From NCBI GenBank assembly GCA_964472565.1, contig CAYYNB010000020.1, positions 1 through 50,710 on the forward strand: 50,710 nucleotides of DNA, written 5' to 3'. A model generated the notes under the pieces. That model searched no databases and was not told where the DNA came from. It saw only the letters and a list, made by a program, of their open reading frames with translations. Origin of the DNA: DATAMF01 sp964472565. GTDB lineage: Bacteria; Chloroflexota; Anaerolineae; Aggregatilineales; Aggregatilineaceae. Shown piece after piece: positions 17,343 through 25,961 of this stretch (within the stretch, counting starts at the first letter, position 1; every line of letters begins with the position of its first letter). The position numbers were made by a program, and so were the translations under genes.

Positions 17343-17801
17343 TTACAACTGCTTTTCGTAGAAGACATCCTCAGCCGTCTGGCGAACCCGTTGATAGCCG
17401 AGCTTCTCATAAAAATGGTGGTTGCGCGTGGCCCAGGTGGGCGTTTCCAGTGTCCAGCGTTTCACCTGAGGGAACGCTGCTTCCAGGTGGCGCATTGCCA
17501 GCGTCCCGATGCCGCGATTCTGGCAGGCGGGGTCCAGGTAGATACGGCCCAGTTCATAATGCGCATTTCCCCGCGCGCGAAAAATAATCATACCGCCGAT
17601 AATCCGCTCATCTTTGACGATTTTCAGATAGGCGGTGGCTTTGTGTAACATTTCAATTTGCCACTGCGCCGAATCGTAACCGGGCGGGCCGCCGCTCTCG
17701 GTGCCCTGAAAGCGCTGCGAATCGTCGTCAAAGCAGCGCGTCTGGACATCGACCAGGGCGGGCACATCGTTCAGGGTGGCTTGTTCAAAAGTAACGGCCA
17801 T
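17343..17801 (-). CDS. GNAT-family N-acetyltransferase
   Basis: A 152-residue GNAT protein that transfers an acetyl group from acetyl-CoA. The CoA pyrophosphate loop is seen in LDPACQNRGIGTLAMRHLE (about 90-108), and the final Y-E-K-L-G-Y segment (about 134) is typical. GAGGAG precedes the ATG. The acceptor is unknown. It is monocistronic. Confidence 0.85.
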   Translation of the reverse strand: MAVTFEQATLNDVPALVDVQTRCFDDDSQRFQGTESGGPPGYDSAQWQIEMLHKATAYLKIVKDERIIGGMIIFRARGNAHYELGRIYLDPACQNRGIGTLAMRHLEAAFPQVKRWTLETPTWATRNHHFYEKLGYQRVRQTAEDVFYEKQL

Positions 17802-17950
17802 GTTCGTTTGCTCCTCTGTGTGATCTGAACAGGGCCGTTATTTTAGGCGTGCGCTGAGGGGAAAAATCCCCGAAATGTTGTGGCGTTGGGCGATGGCGCG
17901 GTATACTACGTTTATTCGCGAGCGCCCAAATTGTACCGGGCGTTTTTTGT

Positions 17951-18262
17951 TCACAACGCCTGACGGATTTCGTAGTGCTGCGAGCGCTCATCGAAGTCGG
18001 ACAGCAGCAGGCGGGCGTTGGGCGGAACCACCGCGGCCTCATAGTCCTCCCCGGCGAAGGCGCGCACCGCGTCCAGGGACTCAAAGGTCATAATGGTGAT
18101 AAATTCCACCTCATCCCCGATGTTGCGGCGCAAAAGCTGAATGCCCCGGTAGCCTTCGATTTTCCGATTCCCAATGTTGACGAAAATTTCATGCTGGAGC
18201 AGATTTTCGTAGGCGTCGGCGTTAGCCGGGGTCGTCCATCCGTGCTAGATACGGCTGATCAT
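17951..18262 (-). pseudogene. Antibiotic-biosynthesis-monooxygenase-like gene with in-frame amber
   Basis: From the ATG at 18262, preceded by CCAGGAGA, the frame reads MISRI, then TAG (18247-18245), then HGWTTPANADAYENLL and on without interruption to TGA at 17951, about 103 codons in all. The protein matches ABM-domain proteins, whose start I recall as MI-R-I-W-HGWTTP, so TAG most likely replaces TGG (Trp6). No good alternative start follows the stop. The rest is intact (FESLDAVRAFAGEDYEAAV), which points to a recent nonsense change, readthrough or a sequencing error. Confidence 0.8.
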
Positions 18263-18274
18263 AGGTTTTCTCCT

Positions 18275-18296
18275 GGGGCGATTTTCGGATCGCCCC
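18275..18296. terminator. GGGGCGAT hairpin
   Basis: GGGGCGAT and ATCGCCCC pair around 6 nt, between the leftward alpha/beta hydrolase gene stop and the start of the broken monooxygenase-like gene. It is a member of the recurrent hairpin family. Confidence 0.5.
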
Positions 18297-18310
18297 ATAG
18301 TTTATCCATT

Positions 18311-19117
18311 TTACGGCAGCGGCGCATCCAAAAAGGCGGTGAGCACCGGCAGCAGCAGATCCGCACGCTCGATAATCCATACATGCGAGGTGCCAGGGAG
18401 GATGGCAAGCTGTGAAGCTGGCAGACCGGGGGGCATATCACCAAAGACGCCGCCGCCGAACAAGCGGAACATCTCCACGGCGTGCTCCGGGCGAACGAGG
18501 TCAGAATCACCGATGATGAGCAGCGTAGGAGCCTGGATCGCCCGGATGGTTGCGGCGGGTATATCCTTAATGCCCCGATCCATTTCCGTCTTTTTAGCGA
18601 ATAGGGTGGCGAAATCTTCGGGGCGCGGCGCGATCTGCATATATTCATCGTGCCAGGGCGAACCGACCATCATTTCGGGTTTCATCTCTCCGAAACCGTC
18701 CATGAGGCCGGGGTGAACCCCATCCAGCGTATAAGTGGTTGACACCAGCACGAGTTTGCGCACCCCATCGGGGTGCCGGATCGCCGTGTGCAGGGCCACA
18801 CTGCCGCCCATGCTGTACCCTAAAACATCGGCCCGATCAACCCCCAGCGACCGGATCGCGGCGCTGACATCATCCGCCATCTGTTCGAGCGACAGCGGGC
18901 GGTCAATATCCGCGGTGCGCCCATGCGCCTGTAAATCGAAGGCGATAACCTGACGAGTCTGGGCCAGGGAGGGCAGCAGCTTGCCGAATGAGGTGCCAAT
19001 GGCTGAAAAAGCGCCGTGCAGGAGGACGAGCGGTTGGCCGGTGCCGTGGACCTCATAATACATATTGAGGCCGTTGACTGCCGCATAGCCGCTCTTGGTT
19101 GTGGTAATGGATGTCAT
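18311..19117 (-). CDS. Alpha/beta hydrolase
   Basis: A 268-residue alpha/beta hydrolase with the oxyanion motif LVLLHGAFS (about 30-38) and nucleophile elbow G-Y-S102-M-G-G. The acid is likely in IIGDSDLVRPEH and the His in GTSHVWIIE near the end. AAGGAG precedes the start. It has no signal peptide. The substrate cannot be told; the cap region (about 125-190) is short and helical. Confidence 0.88.
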   Translation of the reverse strand: MTSITTTKSGYAAVNGLNMYYEVHGTGQPLVLLHGAFSAIGTSFGKLLPSLAQTRQVIAFDLQAHGRTADIDRPLSLEQMADDVSAAIRSLGVDRADVLGYSMGGSVALHTAIRHPDGVRKLVLVSTTYTLDGVHPGLMDGFGEMKPEMMVGSPWHDEYMQIAPRPEDFATLFAKKTEMDRGIKDIPAATIRAIQAPTLLIIGDSDLVRPEHAVEMFRLFGGGVFGDMPPGLPASQLAILPGTSHVWIIERADLLLPVLTAFLDAPLP

Positions 19118-19214
19118 AATGAGTCTCCTTCGTAGGCGGATTAAAAACCCTCGTAGAGACTAGCACACTCGGCGGCGCGCTGACCAATGCCCCGCTTGTC
19201 GTAATGGGCGGCTC

Positions 19215-19787
19215 CTAGTCGATGTTGGCGCGTTTGTTCAAGGCGGCCTGGGCGACGGTTTCCTGAATGCGCTTGGCGCGGGTTTCGGGGCGTTTGGCGC
19301 TGATGATCCACCATAAAAGCATTTTCCTGGACGAGGCGCTGAACGCCTCAAAATTCGCGCGGGCGGTGTCGTCCGCGTCGAGGGCGGTTTGCAGATCGTC
19401 GGGGATGATCAGCGCGTCCACCGCATCATAGGCAGTCCACGAGCCGTTCTGTTTGGCGATCTCGATTTTGGCGAGTCCGGCCTCGGTCATGAGTCCTTGC
19501 GCGATCAGCTTTTCGACGCGCTGCTTATTGGATTTCGCCCAGATGCTGGTGGGTTTGCGCGGCGTAAAAAGCTGGATGTTGCGATCTGCGTCCAGCGTTT
19601 TGAGCGTGCTGTCGATCCAGCCAAAACAGAGCGCTTCCTCCACCGCTTCTTCATAGGGGATGCTTGGCTGGCCGGTGTGCTTTTTGTAGGTGATCAACCA
19701 GATGCCAGGTGAGGTGGTGTGATTGGCCGCTAACCACTGGCGAAACGCGGCGCGATCCTGAGGATAGTAGTGTTCGTAGTCGGGCAT
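19215..19787 (-). CDS. YdeI/OmpD-associated family protein
   Basis: A 190-residue protein of the YdeI (bacteriocin-protection/OmpD-associated) family. It shows the family patterns FRQWLAANH, SIPYEEAVEEALCFGWIDS and TPRKPTSIWAKSNKQRVEKL, and a C-terminal helical part (FEAFSASSRKMLLWWIISAK). The biochemical role of the family is not settled. It lies 6 bp downstream of the Uma2 gene on the same strand, so the two are probably co-transcribed. Confidence 0.85.
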   Translation of the reverse strand: MPDYEHYYPQDRAAFRQWLAANHTTSPGIWLITYKKHTGQPSIPYEEAVEEALCFGWIDSTLKTLDADRNIQLFTPRKPTSIWAKSNKQRVEKLIAQGLMTEAGLAKIEIAKQNGSWTAYDAVDALIIPDDLQTALDADDTARANFEAFSASSRKMLLWWIISAKRPETRAKRIQETVAQAALNKRANID

Positions 19788-19793
19788 AGCGTC

Positions 19794-20339
19794 CTATTCA
19801 GGAAAAATAGCCTGGACGGGCAGCGTAAAACCGGGGAGAACCGTGCCACCGTCCAGCGTACCGGACAGATCGAGAGTGTAGGCTTTGACGCCGGGTGTGT
19901 AGACTTCGACGGTTTTGGTTTCGGGGTCCACCAGCCAAACTGCCGTCCCTGCATCGAGATAGTTAACCACTTTGAGACGCAAGAAACGCGGCGTGTCGGT
20001 GGGCGAGATCACCTCGACGGCGAGATCGGGGGCATGGGGGATATAGGTATCGTGCGGCGGTTCGGGCTGTTTGGCTTTGGAGATAAAGCCGACATCAGGC
20101 AAATAGCGTTCATCACCGACCCGGTAGCCGCCCGCTTCGCCCGTTACATAACCGAGGCGGTGCTTGTTCACATAGATGGTTATTTGCGCACCGATTTGCA
20201 TCGCAACTTGTGATGAATAGCTGTTTGTGACCACCTCGACCATCTCTCCCCCAATGAACTCGAAATTTTTGCCAGCGTTTTCGGGGCGCATGACAAAATG
20301 TTCAAATTCTTCGACGGTGTAGTTCTGGACAGCGACCAT
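19794..20339 (-). CDS. Uma2-family (DUF820) endonuclease-like protein
   Basis: A 181-residue Uma2 protein with the PD-(D/E)xK core visible as YLPDVGFIS (D82), DLAVEVISP (E109) and RLKVVNYLDAG (K123). Family members are numerous in Chloroflexota and Cyanobacteria, and their targets are unknown. GCAGGTG precedes the ATG. It is followed after 6 bp by the YdeI-like gene. Confidence 0.85.
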   Translation of the reverse strand: MVAVQNYTVEEFEHFVMRPENAGKNFEFIGGEMVEVVTNSYSSQVAMQIGAQITIYVNKHRLGYVTGEAGGYRVGDERYLPDVGFISKAKQPEPPHDTYIPHAPDLAVEVISPTDTPRFLRLKVVNYLDAGTAVWLVDPETKTVEVYTPGVKAYTLDLSGTLDGGTVLPGFTLPVQAIFPE

Positions 20340-20384
20340 TTTTTCACCTGCTGAGTCTATGTGTCTCTTCTATTGTAGCAGGAT

Positions 20385-21563
20385 TCACCCCACCGCATAC
20401 TCGCCTTCGATGATGTCATCCAGCAGCGCGTCGAGGGTTTGCAGCGTGAGCAGGTTGCGCAGCGGCAGCCCGGTTTGCAGGTTTTTTTCGCTGCTCAGAT
20501 CGCCTGCCATCGTGAGCGGGCCGTTGAGGTGGAAGCCGTCGTCCGCGATGCCATGATTGGGCAGCGGTTCGAGCGCCCGCCACAGGTTGATCAGCGGCAG
20601 GTTATAATCGAGCGCGATCTGTACCACAATCTGATTGTAGAGCAGCGAGCGGTCATCAAAGGAGAGATGGCGCGGGAAGGTGCTGAGGATGGGGATAATA
20701 CCCTGGTGGATGGTAATATTCACCACGCGGCGCAGACCATAATCGAACATTTCGGGCGAGATCACCACCATGTCATTCGTGCCAAACATGATCAGCGCCA
20801 CCGCCGGGTTATGCAGGCGGTAATCACAGGCCAGCGGGGATTCGCCGGTTTCGCAGACGGATGGATCGGACCACGTGGAATCGAGCACGGCGGTTACATT
20901 CATGCCATTGAAGGCCGCATAGGTGCGCTGGGTGAAGGCCTCAGTGTAATAGTTGATCACGTCCTGCAACTCGTCGTAGGTGCCCAGCTTGTACTGGCCC
21001 TCGCCAAACGGATGCAGATAGACCCAGCCGGTGGTGTTGCAGTCGCCCACTTTGGAGATTCCCGCAGCGCTGCGGCCCAGCGCCCGACCCCGCTCGAACA
21101 CTTCCGGCGCGATTCCCCACGCTTCAGGCAGAATCGGGTAGGCGGTGAGATCAATCTGACCGGCGCGTGTCCGTATGAAGTCGGGATCATCCACAGCCAA
21201 CTGCACCGCGTCAAAGGTGGACGAAGGCGGCCAATTGTCGGTGGGGGGCGGCTTCAGCACGCGGGTGCTGACATCCAGCCCGCTCGGATCGTACCCCTCG
21301 GTATAGGCGACAAACGCCACGCTGACCCAGCCGCGCGTGCCGTCTTCGGCATTAGCCAACAGCCAGGTGCCATCCTCGTTTTGCGCCTCGAACCATAAAC
21401 TTGTGCCGGGTGGCAGCGCAGCCAGGGGGGCAAAGGTCAGCGCCGGGCCGGTGCGCACTTTCAGGCCATAGATCAGCCAGCCATCCGCCGGGGATGCAGC
21501 ATCCGCCGGAGTTGAACGGAATACCAACAGAGTCAGCAGCAATGTGAGCAGTAAATGGCGCAT
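20385..21563 (-). CDS. Secreted SH3 plus SGNH-like protein, paralogue
   Basis: A 392-residue exported protein: signal peptide (1-23), SH3 domain (LKVRTGPALTFAPL, about 30-90) and SGNH-like domain. Block I is VGDC (C175), block III GTND (261-264) and block V DGFH (D342, H345). It parallels the 12842-13954 protein along its length, including a CETGESPLAC disulfide-like pair. The ATG at 21563 is chosen because GGAAGGA precedes it and the signal peptide starts there; an upstream in-frame ATG is possible. Cys replaces the usual nucleophile Ser. Confidence 0.75.
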   Translation of the reverse strand: MRHLLLTLLLTLLVFRSTPADAASPADGWLIYGLKVRTGPALTFAPLAALPPGTSLWFEAQNEDGTWLLANAEDGTRGWVSVAFVAYTEGYDPSGLDVSTRVLKPPPTDNWPPSSTFDAVQLAVDDPDFIRTRAGQIDLTAYPILPEAWGIAPEVFERGRALGRSAAGISKVGDCNTTGWVYLHPFGEGQYKLGTYDELQDVINYYTEAFTQRTYAAFNGMNVTAVLDSTWSDPSVCETGESPLACDYRLHNPAVALIMFGTNDMVVISPEMFDYGLRRVVNITIHQGIIPILSTFPRHLSFDDRSLLYNQIVVQIALDYNLPLINLWRALEPLPNHGIADDGFHLNGPLTMAGDLSSEKNLQTGLPLRNLLTLQTLDALLDDIIEGEYAVG

Positions 21564-21715
21564 ACATCCTTCCACCATGTTTAAGCGCGGGCTAGTATGG
21601 CATTGGGGAAGGATTTGGGCAAGTTTTTAGCCCGACCTGTTACCATTCATGTTTCTTAATGAAATGGTGTATAAATAAGGTGGGTTCGGCCTCGCATTCC
21701 ACTTCAGGAAGCCTA

Positions 21716-22474
21716 ATGGATCACCTTCTGTTGTCGAATTACACTAATCAGGAATACCGGTTATTCGTCTGTTTACCGGCGAGTTATTCCCAAACCAACC
21801 AGCGCTATCCTGTGCTGTACTTGCTGGATGGCAACTTAACGATTTCGATGATCTGCGCGATCACCAAATTTTTACGCCTGGATATTCCTGAACTGATTGC
21901 GGTGGGGATCGGGTATCCCCGCCCAGCGTATGCAGAAACGCAGGTTCTTCGCGCGCGTGATTACACTCCTACCCCGATCACACCGGGCTTTGAGATGTTC
22001 GGGCATCCGTACCAGGAGACAGGCGGCGTGGAGCGTTTTTTGCAGTTCATCACTGCCGAACTGCTGCCGACCATCGATGCCACCTACCGCACTGATCCTA
22101 CGGATCGAGCGCTGGTGGGGTGGTCGTTGGGCGGCTTGTTCGCCCTATACGCCATGTTGCAGCGCCCTCATCTTTTCCAGCGCATGATCACGATCAGTCC
22201 CTCGCTGGTCTGGGGCAACCGGGTGCTGTTCCAGATGGAACGCGACTACGCGGCGGCGCATACTGATCTGCCGCTGCGCCTGTTCGTTGGGCGCGAATAT
22301 GAGGCGGGCTACGAGGCGTATGTTGAGGAAACGCGGAGTCTGGTCGAGACGCTGAAGCAGCGCCGCTACGCCGGGCTGGATGTGAAGCTGCATCTGTTTG
22401 AGGGCGAGAGTCATTTTTCGGTGGTCGCACCGGCGATGACGCACGGCCTACGACTGATCTACGAGACAATCTAG
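21716..22474 (+). CDS. Esterase, alpha/beta hydrolase (Fes/IroE-like)
   Basis: A 252-residue putative esterase of the PF00756 type (enterochelin-esterase-like, feruloyl-esterase-like). It has the strand YPVLYLLDGN, nucleophile elbow G-W-S137-L-G-G and a His in EGESHFSVV. The start at 21716 is taken because AGGAAG precedes it, although the frame extends to an ATG at 21659. The natural ester is not predictable; no siderophore genes adjoin. Confidence 0.85.
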   Translation: MDHLLLSNYTNQEYRLFVCLPASYSQTNQRYPVLYLLDGNLTISMICAITKFLRLDIPELIAVGIGYPRPAYAETQVLRARDYTPTPITPGFEMFGHPYQETGGVERFLQFITAELLPTIDATYRTDPTDRALVGWSLGGLFALYAMLQRPHLFQRMITISPSLVWGNRVLFQMERDYAAAHTDLPLRLFVGREYEAGYEAYVEETRSLVETLKQRRYAGLDVKLHLFEGESHFSVVAPAMTHGLRLIYETI

Positions 22475-22545
22475 CGCCCGATCTCCCTGTATTTTTTGTG
22501 GTATATTTCTCATCAGCGTATTCACTTCAGGAGGGAGTATATACG

Positions 22546-24039
22546 ATGCGGGCAAAACAAGTTTGCCTATTTATCCTTATCAGTCTGCTCGTCATCAGCG
22601 GCTGTTCCTCAGATAAAGACGATTCATCCCCCAAGAGTTCACTTCGCCCGGTTGATTCCAAACTGGCGGAGGAAACCGAATGGCTGGTGTATACCTCGTA
22701 TGGAGAAAAAGGTGGCTCACTGCATAGTGTGGCCCTGAATGTTGGGAAAAATATACTCCTGGATGAAGGCGAAATTGATTCCGATAAAGCGCCCCAAATC
22801 AGCGCCGACGGCCAGAAGGTTGTGTATAAAAAAAGCGACCAACTGACCAGTGTGCCGATTCGCGGGGGCAAACCCCAGACTCTAGGAACCTGTGATGGGC
22901 TGGTCGATGTCACCGACGCCTATGCCTTATGTCTGAATTATGGTAGTTCAGGCGGTTACGACCTGTACAGCGTTCCACTTGACAAAGGCGATCCCATCAA
23001 GCTGAATCCCAAAGATTCATCGGTTTATGGGGATTACGATGTGTTTATCGAAACCAATGGGCAGTATGTGGTCTTTGCGACCTACAACCAGCGCAGCAGC
23101 ATGGACTATGTCTATTCGGTTCCGATCACGGGCGGTGAAGCGCTTGAATTGGCCGGCCCCAATGATCCGTCAACACTGTCCTATTATCTGCGTTATCTGA
23201 TCAGCCCGGACCGGCAGCATTTTCTGGTCGATTTTGCGGGAGATCGTATCTGGTATGGGAGTATTACAACCGCCAAAGGGAACGTCGTTGCCAGTCAGTC
23301 AGATTTGGTGGACTCGAATGACAAGTACATCACAACCGATATTGGCATCGACCCCACCGGCACATGGCTGGCCTTTATGGTGAGCGGTGACGGCGGCGTT
23401 TACAGCGTGAAGCTGGACGGCGGATCGCCCAAGCGGTTGGATACCGTGGGGACGATGGATTGGGGCAACCGTATCCTGGTCGCCCAGGAGTATGTCGCCT
23501 ATAAGGACGATAATTCGGGTGCCTTCCGCACGGCTTCGTTGAGCGATGGAAAGCAAGGTTTACAGCTTAATGATGTCGGGTTGTGCAGTTTTAGCCCAGA
23601 TGGGATTCTTTTGGCTTTCATCAAAAACGAGGGGCTTTTCAGCGCCTCCGCGTCTGGGGGAAGTCCAGCTCAACTGGCGGCGGGCGATGTTAAGGATTTT
23701 GGCTTCACCCCCGACTCAAGCCGGATTATCTATCTGATAGAGGAGCTAGACGGTTTCAATCTGTATTCCATTCCAGCGGCGGGCGGCGATCCGGTCAAAC
23801 TCAATCAGGTGCCCGGTAGCAAAAATATCAGCTTTGTCGAGCGGTTTACCGTGACTGCCGACGGTGAATACGTGATCTACTCCCTTGATGAGGAAACGGT
23901 AGGGCAAATGGATATTTACAGCGTCCCGGTTGCGGGTGGAACCCCAACGCGCTTAACGCCGGAAACCGGCTATTCCCAGATGGTGATCTATCCACCGGGG
24001 AATGGGGGAGCTGCCCAATCCGATATGTATATCTACTAA
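22546..24039 (+). CDS. Lipoprotein with TolB-like propeller
   Basis: A 497-residue lipoprotein with lipobox LVISGC at the end of a signal peptide (about 1-23), a Ser-rich linker, then repeated propeller units. These show recurring phrases such as VYSVPITGGE, YSVKLDGGSPKRL, LYSIPAAGGDPVKL and IYSVPVAGGTPTRL, the DPP-IV/TolB style of beta-propeller. GGAGGGA precedes the start. It is probably anchored on the outer face of the membrane; the binding partner is unknown. A clear terminator follows. Confidence 0.8.
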   Translation: MRAKQVCLFILISLLVISGCSSDKDDSSPKSSLRPVDSKLAEETEWLVYTSYGEKGGSLHSVALNVGKNILLDEGEIDSDKAPQISADGQKVVYKKSDQLTSVPIRGGKPQTLGTCDGLVDVTDAYALCLNYGSSGGYDLYSVPLDKGDPIKLNPKDSSVYGDYDVFIETNGQYVVFATYNQRSSMDYVYSVPITGGEALELAGPNDPSTLSYYLRYLISPDRQHFLVDFAGDRIWYGSITTAKGNVVASQSDLVDSNDKYITTDIGIDPTGTWLAFMVSGDGGVYSVKLDGGSPKRLDTVGTMDWGNRILVAQEYVAYKDDNSGAFRTASLSDGKQGLQLNDVGLCSFSPDGILLAFIKNEGLFSASASGGSPAQLAAGDVKDFGFTPDSSRIIYLIEELDGFNLYSIPAAGGDPVKLNQVPGSKNISFVERFTVTADGEYVIYSLDEETVGQMDIYSVPVAGGTPTRLTPETGYSQMVIYPPGNGGAAQSDMYIY

Positions 24040-24060
24040 TCTTCTAAGCCGTTCAGCAGC

Positions 24061-24082
24061 AGGCCCGAAATGGGCCTGTCTT
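24061..24082 (+). terminator. Rho-independent terminator
   Basis: AGGCCC pairs with GGGCCT around 5 nt and is followed by GTCTTTT, 22 bp after the lipoprotein stop. Confidence 0.75.
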
Positions 24083-24139
24083 TTGTCAGGGTTCGTGTCG
24101 TAGAATAAAGGGTACAGTTACGGGTCGAAAGAGGTCATA

Positions 24140-24415
24140 ATGTCAAGCGATGAACAGGTGTACGTCGAAATCATTCAAACACTGCGGACTGTCTGTGAAC
24201 AATATCGTGCGCAGATCATAAGCTGGTCCACGTTCCGCGATACGGTGTTTGAAGCCAAAACATCGCTTGGTGATTTAGGCGGCAGCACGATGCGCCAATT
24301 CATGAATTGGGCGGCAAACAGCCTGGAACTGCTCGAATTCGCGCTCTCTGGCGACGAACTGTATGAAGAAACGCTCAACCTGATCGCGGAAATCGAAGCC
24401 GTGATCTGGGAGTAG
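24140..24415 (+). CDS. Small helical protein of unknown function
   Basis: A 91-residue, acidic, all-helical protein (YVEIIQTLRTVCEQYRAQII; ELLEFALSGDELYEETLNLI). GAAAGAGG precedes the ATG. Its size and acidic helices resemble immunity proteins such as colicin-immunity-like families, but this is a weak guess. It is followed by a short hairpin and a convergent gene. Confidence 0.55.
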   Translation: MSSDEQVYVEIIQTLRTVCEQYRAQIISWSTFRDTVFEAKTSLGDLGGSTMRQFMNWAANSLELLEFALSGDELYEETLNLIAEIEAVIWE

Positions 24416-24418
24416 GCC

Positions 24419-24433
24419 GGGTGGGGTCCACCC
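24419..24433. terminator. Short hairpin between convergent genes
   Basis: GGGTGG and CCACCC pair around 3 nt in the 20-bp gap between two convergent stops. It is weak, without a U-tract. Confidence 0.3.
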
Positions 24434-24435
24434 AC

Positions 24436-24960
24436 CTATCCCAACGCCTGGAAATCAACCGCCTGGGTGGGAAGCAGTTCAATGCCGCCGCCGCTTAGTT
24501 TTTGGTTCCACTCCTGAATCATGGCCGCGGCCTGTTTGTGATAATTACTGTGCCCATCCTCGACTAGTATCACACGATACCCGTGTTTTTTCGCATCTTC
24601 GCAGGTCGCTTTGACACACCCGTGAGTCACCAGACCCGTTACCACCAGCGTCTGAATCCCACGTGCTTGAAGCTCAGCCTGAAGCGGCGTATCTTCGAGC
24701 GCGCTGCCATGCCGTTTATGGATCATCAGATCGCTGGCCTTCGGTTGGAGCGACGGGTGAAGCTGCCAGCCGGAAGAGCCTTCGGCCAGAAAACTGTCGT
24801 TCGCATGCTGGACAAAAATAACGGGGGTATCCGCTTGATAGGCGGAATCAATCAGCGACTGGATATTGTGCAGGAGTTCATCCGCATGGTAGATGGGCGT
24901 TGATTTTTCAAACAAGGCTTGCTGAACGTCAATAACCAGCAGTACCGCTGTGTTACTCAT
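24436..24960 (-). CDS. Isochorismatase-family cysteine hydrolase
   Basis: A 174-residue cysteine hydrolase of the isochorismatase/nicotinamidase superfamily. The triad is visible as D11 (LLVIDVQ), K82 (IHKRHGSAL) and C115 (VTHGCVKATC). The start at 24960 is chosen because AGGAGG lies before it; an upstream in-frame start lacks one. The substrate is unknown. It is followed upstream by the feoB tail echo. Confidence 0.88.
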   Translation of the reverse strand: MSNTAVLLVIDVQQALFEKSTPIYHADELLHNIQSLIDSAYQADTPVIFVQHANDSFLAEGSSGWQLHPSLQPKASDLMIHKRHGSALEDTPLQAELQARGIQTLVVTGLVTHGCVKATCEDAKKHGYRVILVEDGHSNYHKQAAAMIQEWNQKLSGGGIELLPTQAVDFQALG

Positions 24961-25055
24961 ATTTTTCCTCCTCAAGATACGCAATGGAATCGATTATATG
25001 TTCTAAATTGGGAATGCACAAGCTGTTTTAGTCGGAGGCGAGCAATCCGGGGTTC

Positions 25056-25135
25056 TTGGGGATATTTTTAGAAATCAGTAGAGATAGACTCTCACGCCCA
25101 GCCGAGCAACCGTGCTACTGTCGCGGTGGTCACTG
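25056..25135 (-). pseudogene. Echo of the feoB 3' end and its downstream region
   Basis: Bases 25092-25135 repeat 25962-26005, the end of feoB. On the minus strand they keep the frame T-T-A-T-V-A-R-L-L-G-W-A-stop; the codon changes ACG to ACA, GCG to GCA and CTG to TTG are all synonymous. Bases 25056-25087 repeat 25897-25929 from feoB's downstream region, with about 30 bp missing between the two parts. The metallophosphoesterase gene lies between echo and original, and its stop codon (25132-25130) falls within the echo. Confidence 0.8.
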
Positions 25136-25819
25136 ATGTTCAGCCGTCTCTGCCAACGGTTTTCGAATTTCTAAGGCGACAATTCGTTGATTCACGATCT
25201 CAGCATAGGCGTATCTCCCACCCTCCCACAGTGGACCAGGATTAATCACCTTTGTGCTGCCGATCTCGTCAATTCCTACACCTTCATGCACATGACCGGA
25301 AAAACAGATGAGAGGCTGATTTTCCTCGATAAATGTGCGAATCATTTTGCTGCCGATATGAAGATCAGACCACGTTTTGTCGACTTGCACCTGAAAGGGG
25401 GGCTGGTGACAGACCAGTATTTGAGGACATGTATCCTCCAGGCCGGCCACAGCATCCTCCAAAAACAACTTAAAATGGGCCTCGCTGATTTCATTCGGGG
25501 AACGATTGGGCGAATAAAGCGCCCCGCCCACACCGATAAAAGCAAGCCCTTCTATCAGAACATGGCGGCGATGCAGATTAATTCCTTCGGTGCTCAGGTA
25601 ACGCTCGACTTCAGCCTTATCCCAATTGCCTGCGACAGCCAGAATCGACGAATTGTACTGGCGTATGGCCTGGATCACATAAGCGGCTTTCGCTGCCCGC
25701 CCCGAAAAGGTGATGTCTCCAACAAGCAGAACTAAATCTACTGCGGATAATTCGCCGGAAATACTCGTTAAATGAGTGATCGTCTCGTGTAAATCTGGCA
25801 GTGCAATAATTTTCATCAT
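25130..25819 (-). CDS. Metallophosphoesterase
   Basis: A 229-residue calcineurin-like phosphoesterase. The metal-binding motifs are D-L-H (about 9-11), GDI, GNWD in place of the usual GNHD, CHQPP and GHVH. So the catalytic His of block III is Trp here while the other ligands remain. The start codon follows GGGGGCGC. The gene sits between two copies of the feoB 3' end, and its C-terminal codons run into the echo, a sign of insertion. Confidence 0.85.
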   Translation of the reverse strand: MMKIIALPDLHETITHLTSISGELSAVDLVLLVGDITFSGRAAKAAYVIQAIRQYNSSILAVAGNWDKAEVERYLSTEGINLHRRHVLIEGLAFIGVGGALYSPNRSPNEISEAHFKLFLEDAVAGLEDTCPQILVCHQPPFQVQVDKTWSDLHIGSKMIRTFIEENQPLICFSGHVHEGVGIDEIGSTKVINPGPLWEGGRYAYAEIVNQRIVALEIRKPLAETAEHQ

Positions 25820-25961
25820 GCGCCCCCGTATCAGCGTAATTATATACCTGCTGCACCAATCACACGGCGCGGAAAATTTCGTTTGAGGATGGGATATTGG
25901 GGGATATTTTTAGAAATCGGTAGGGATAGGCAATCACGACCTACCCCTACCATTCACTTGA

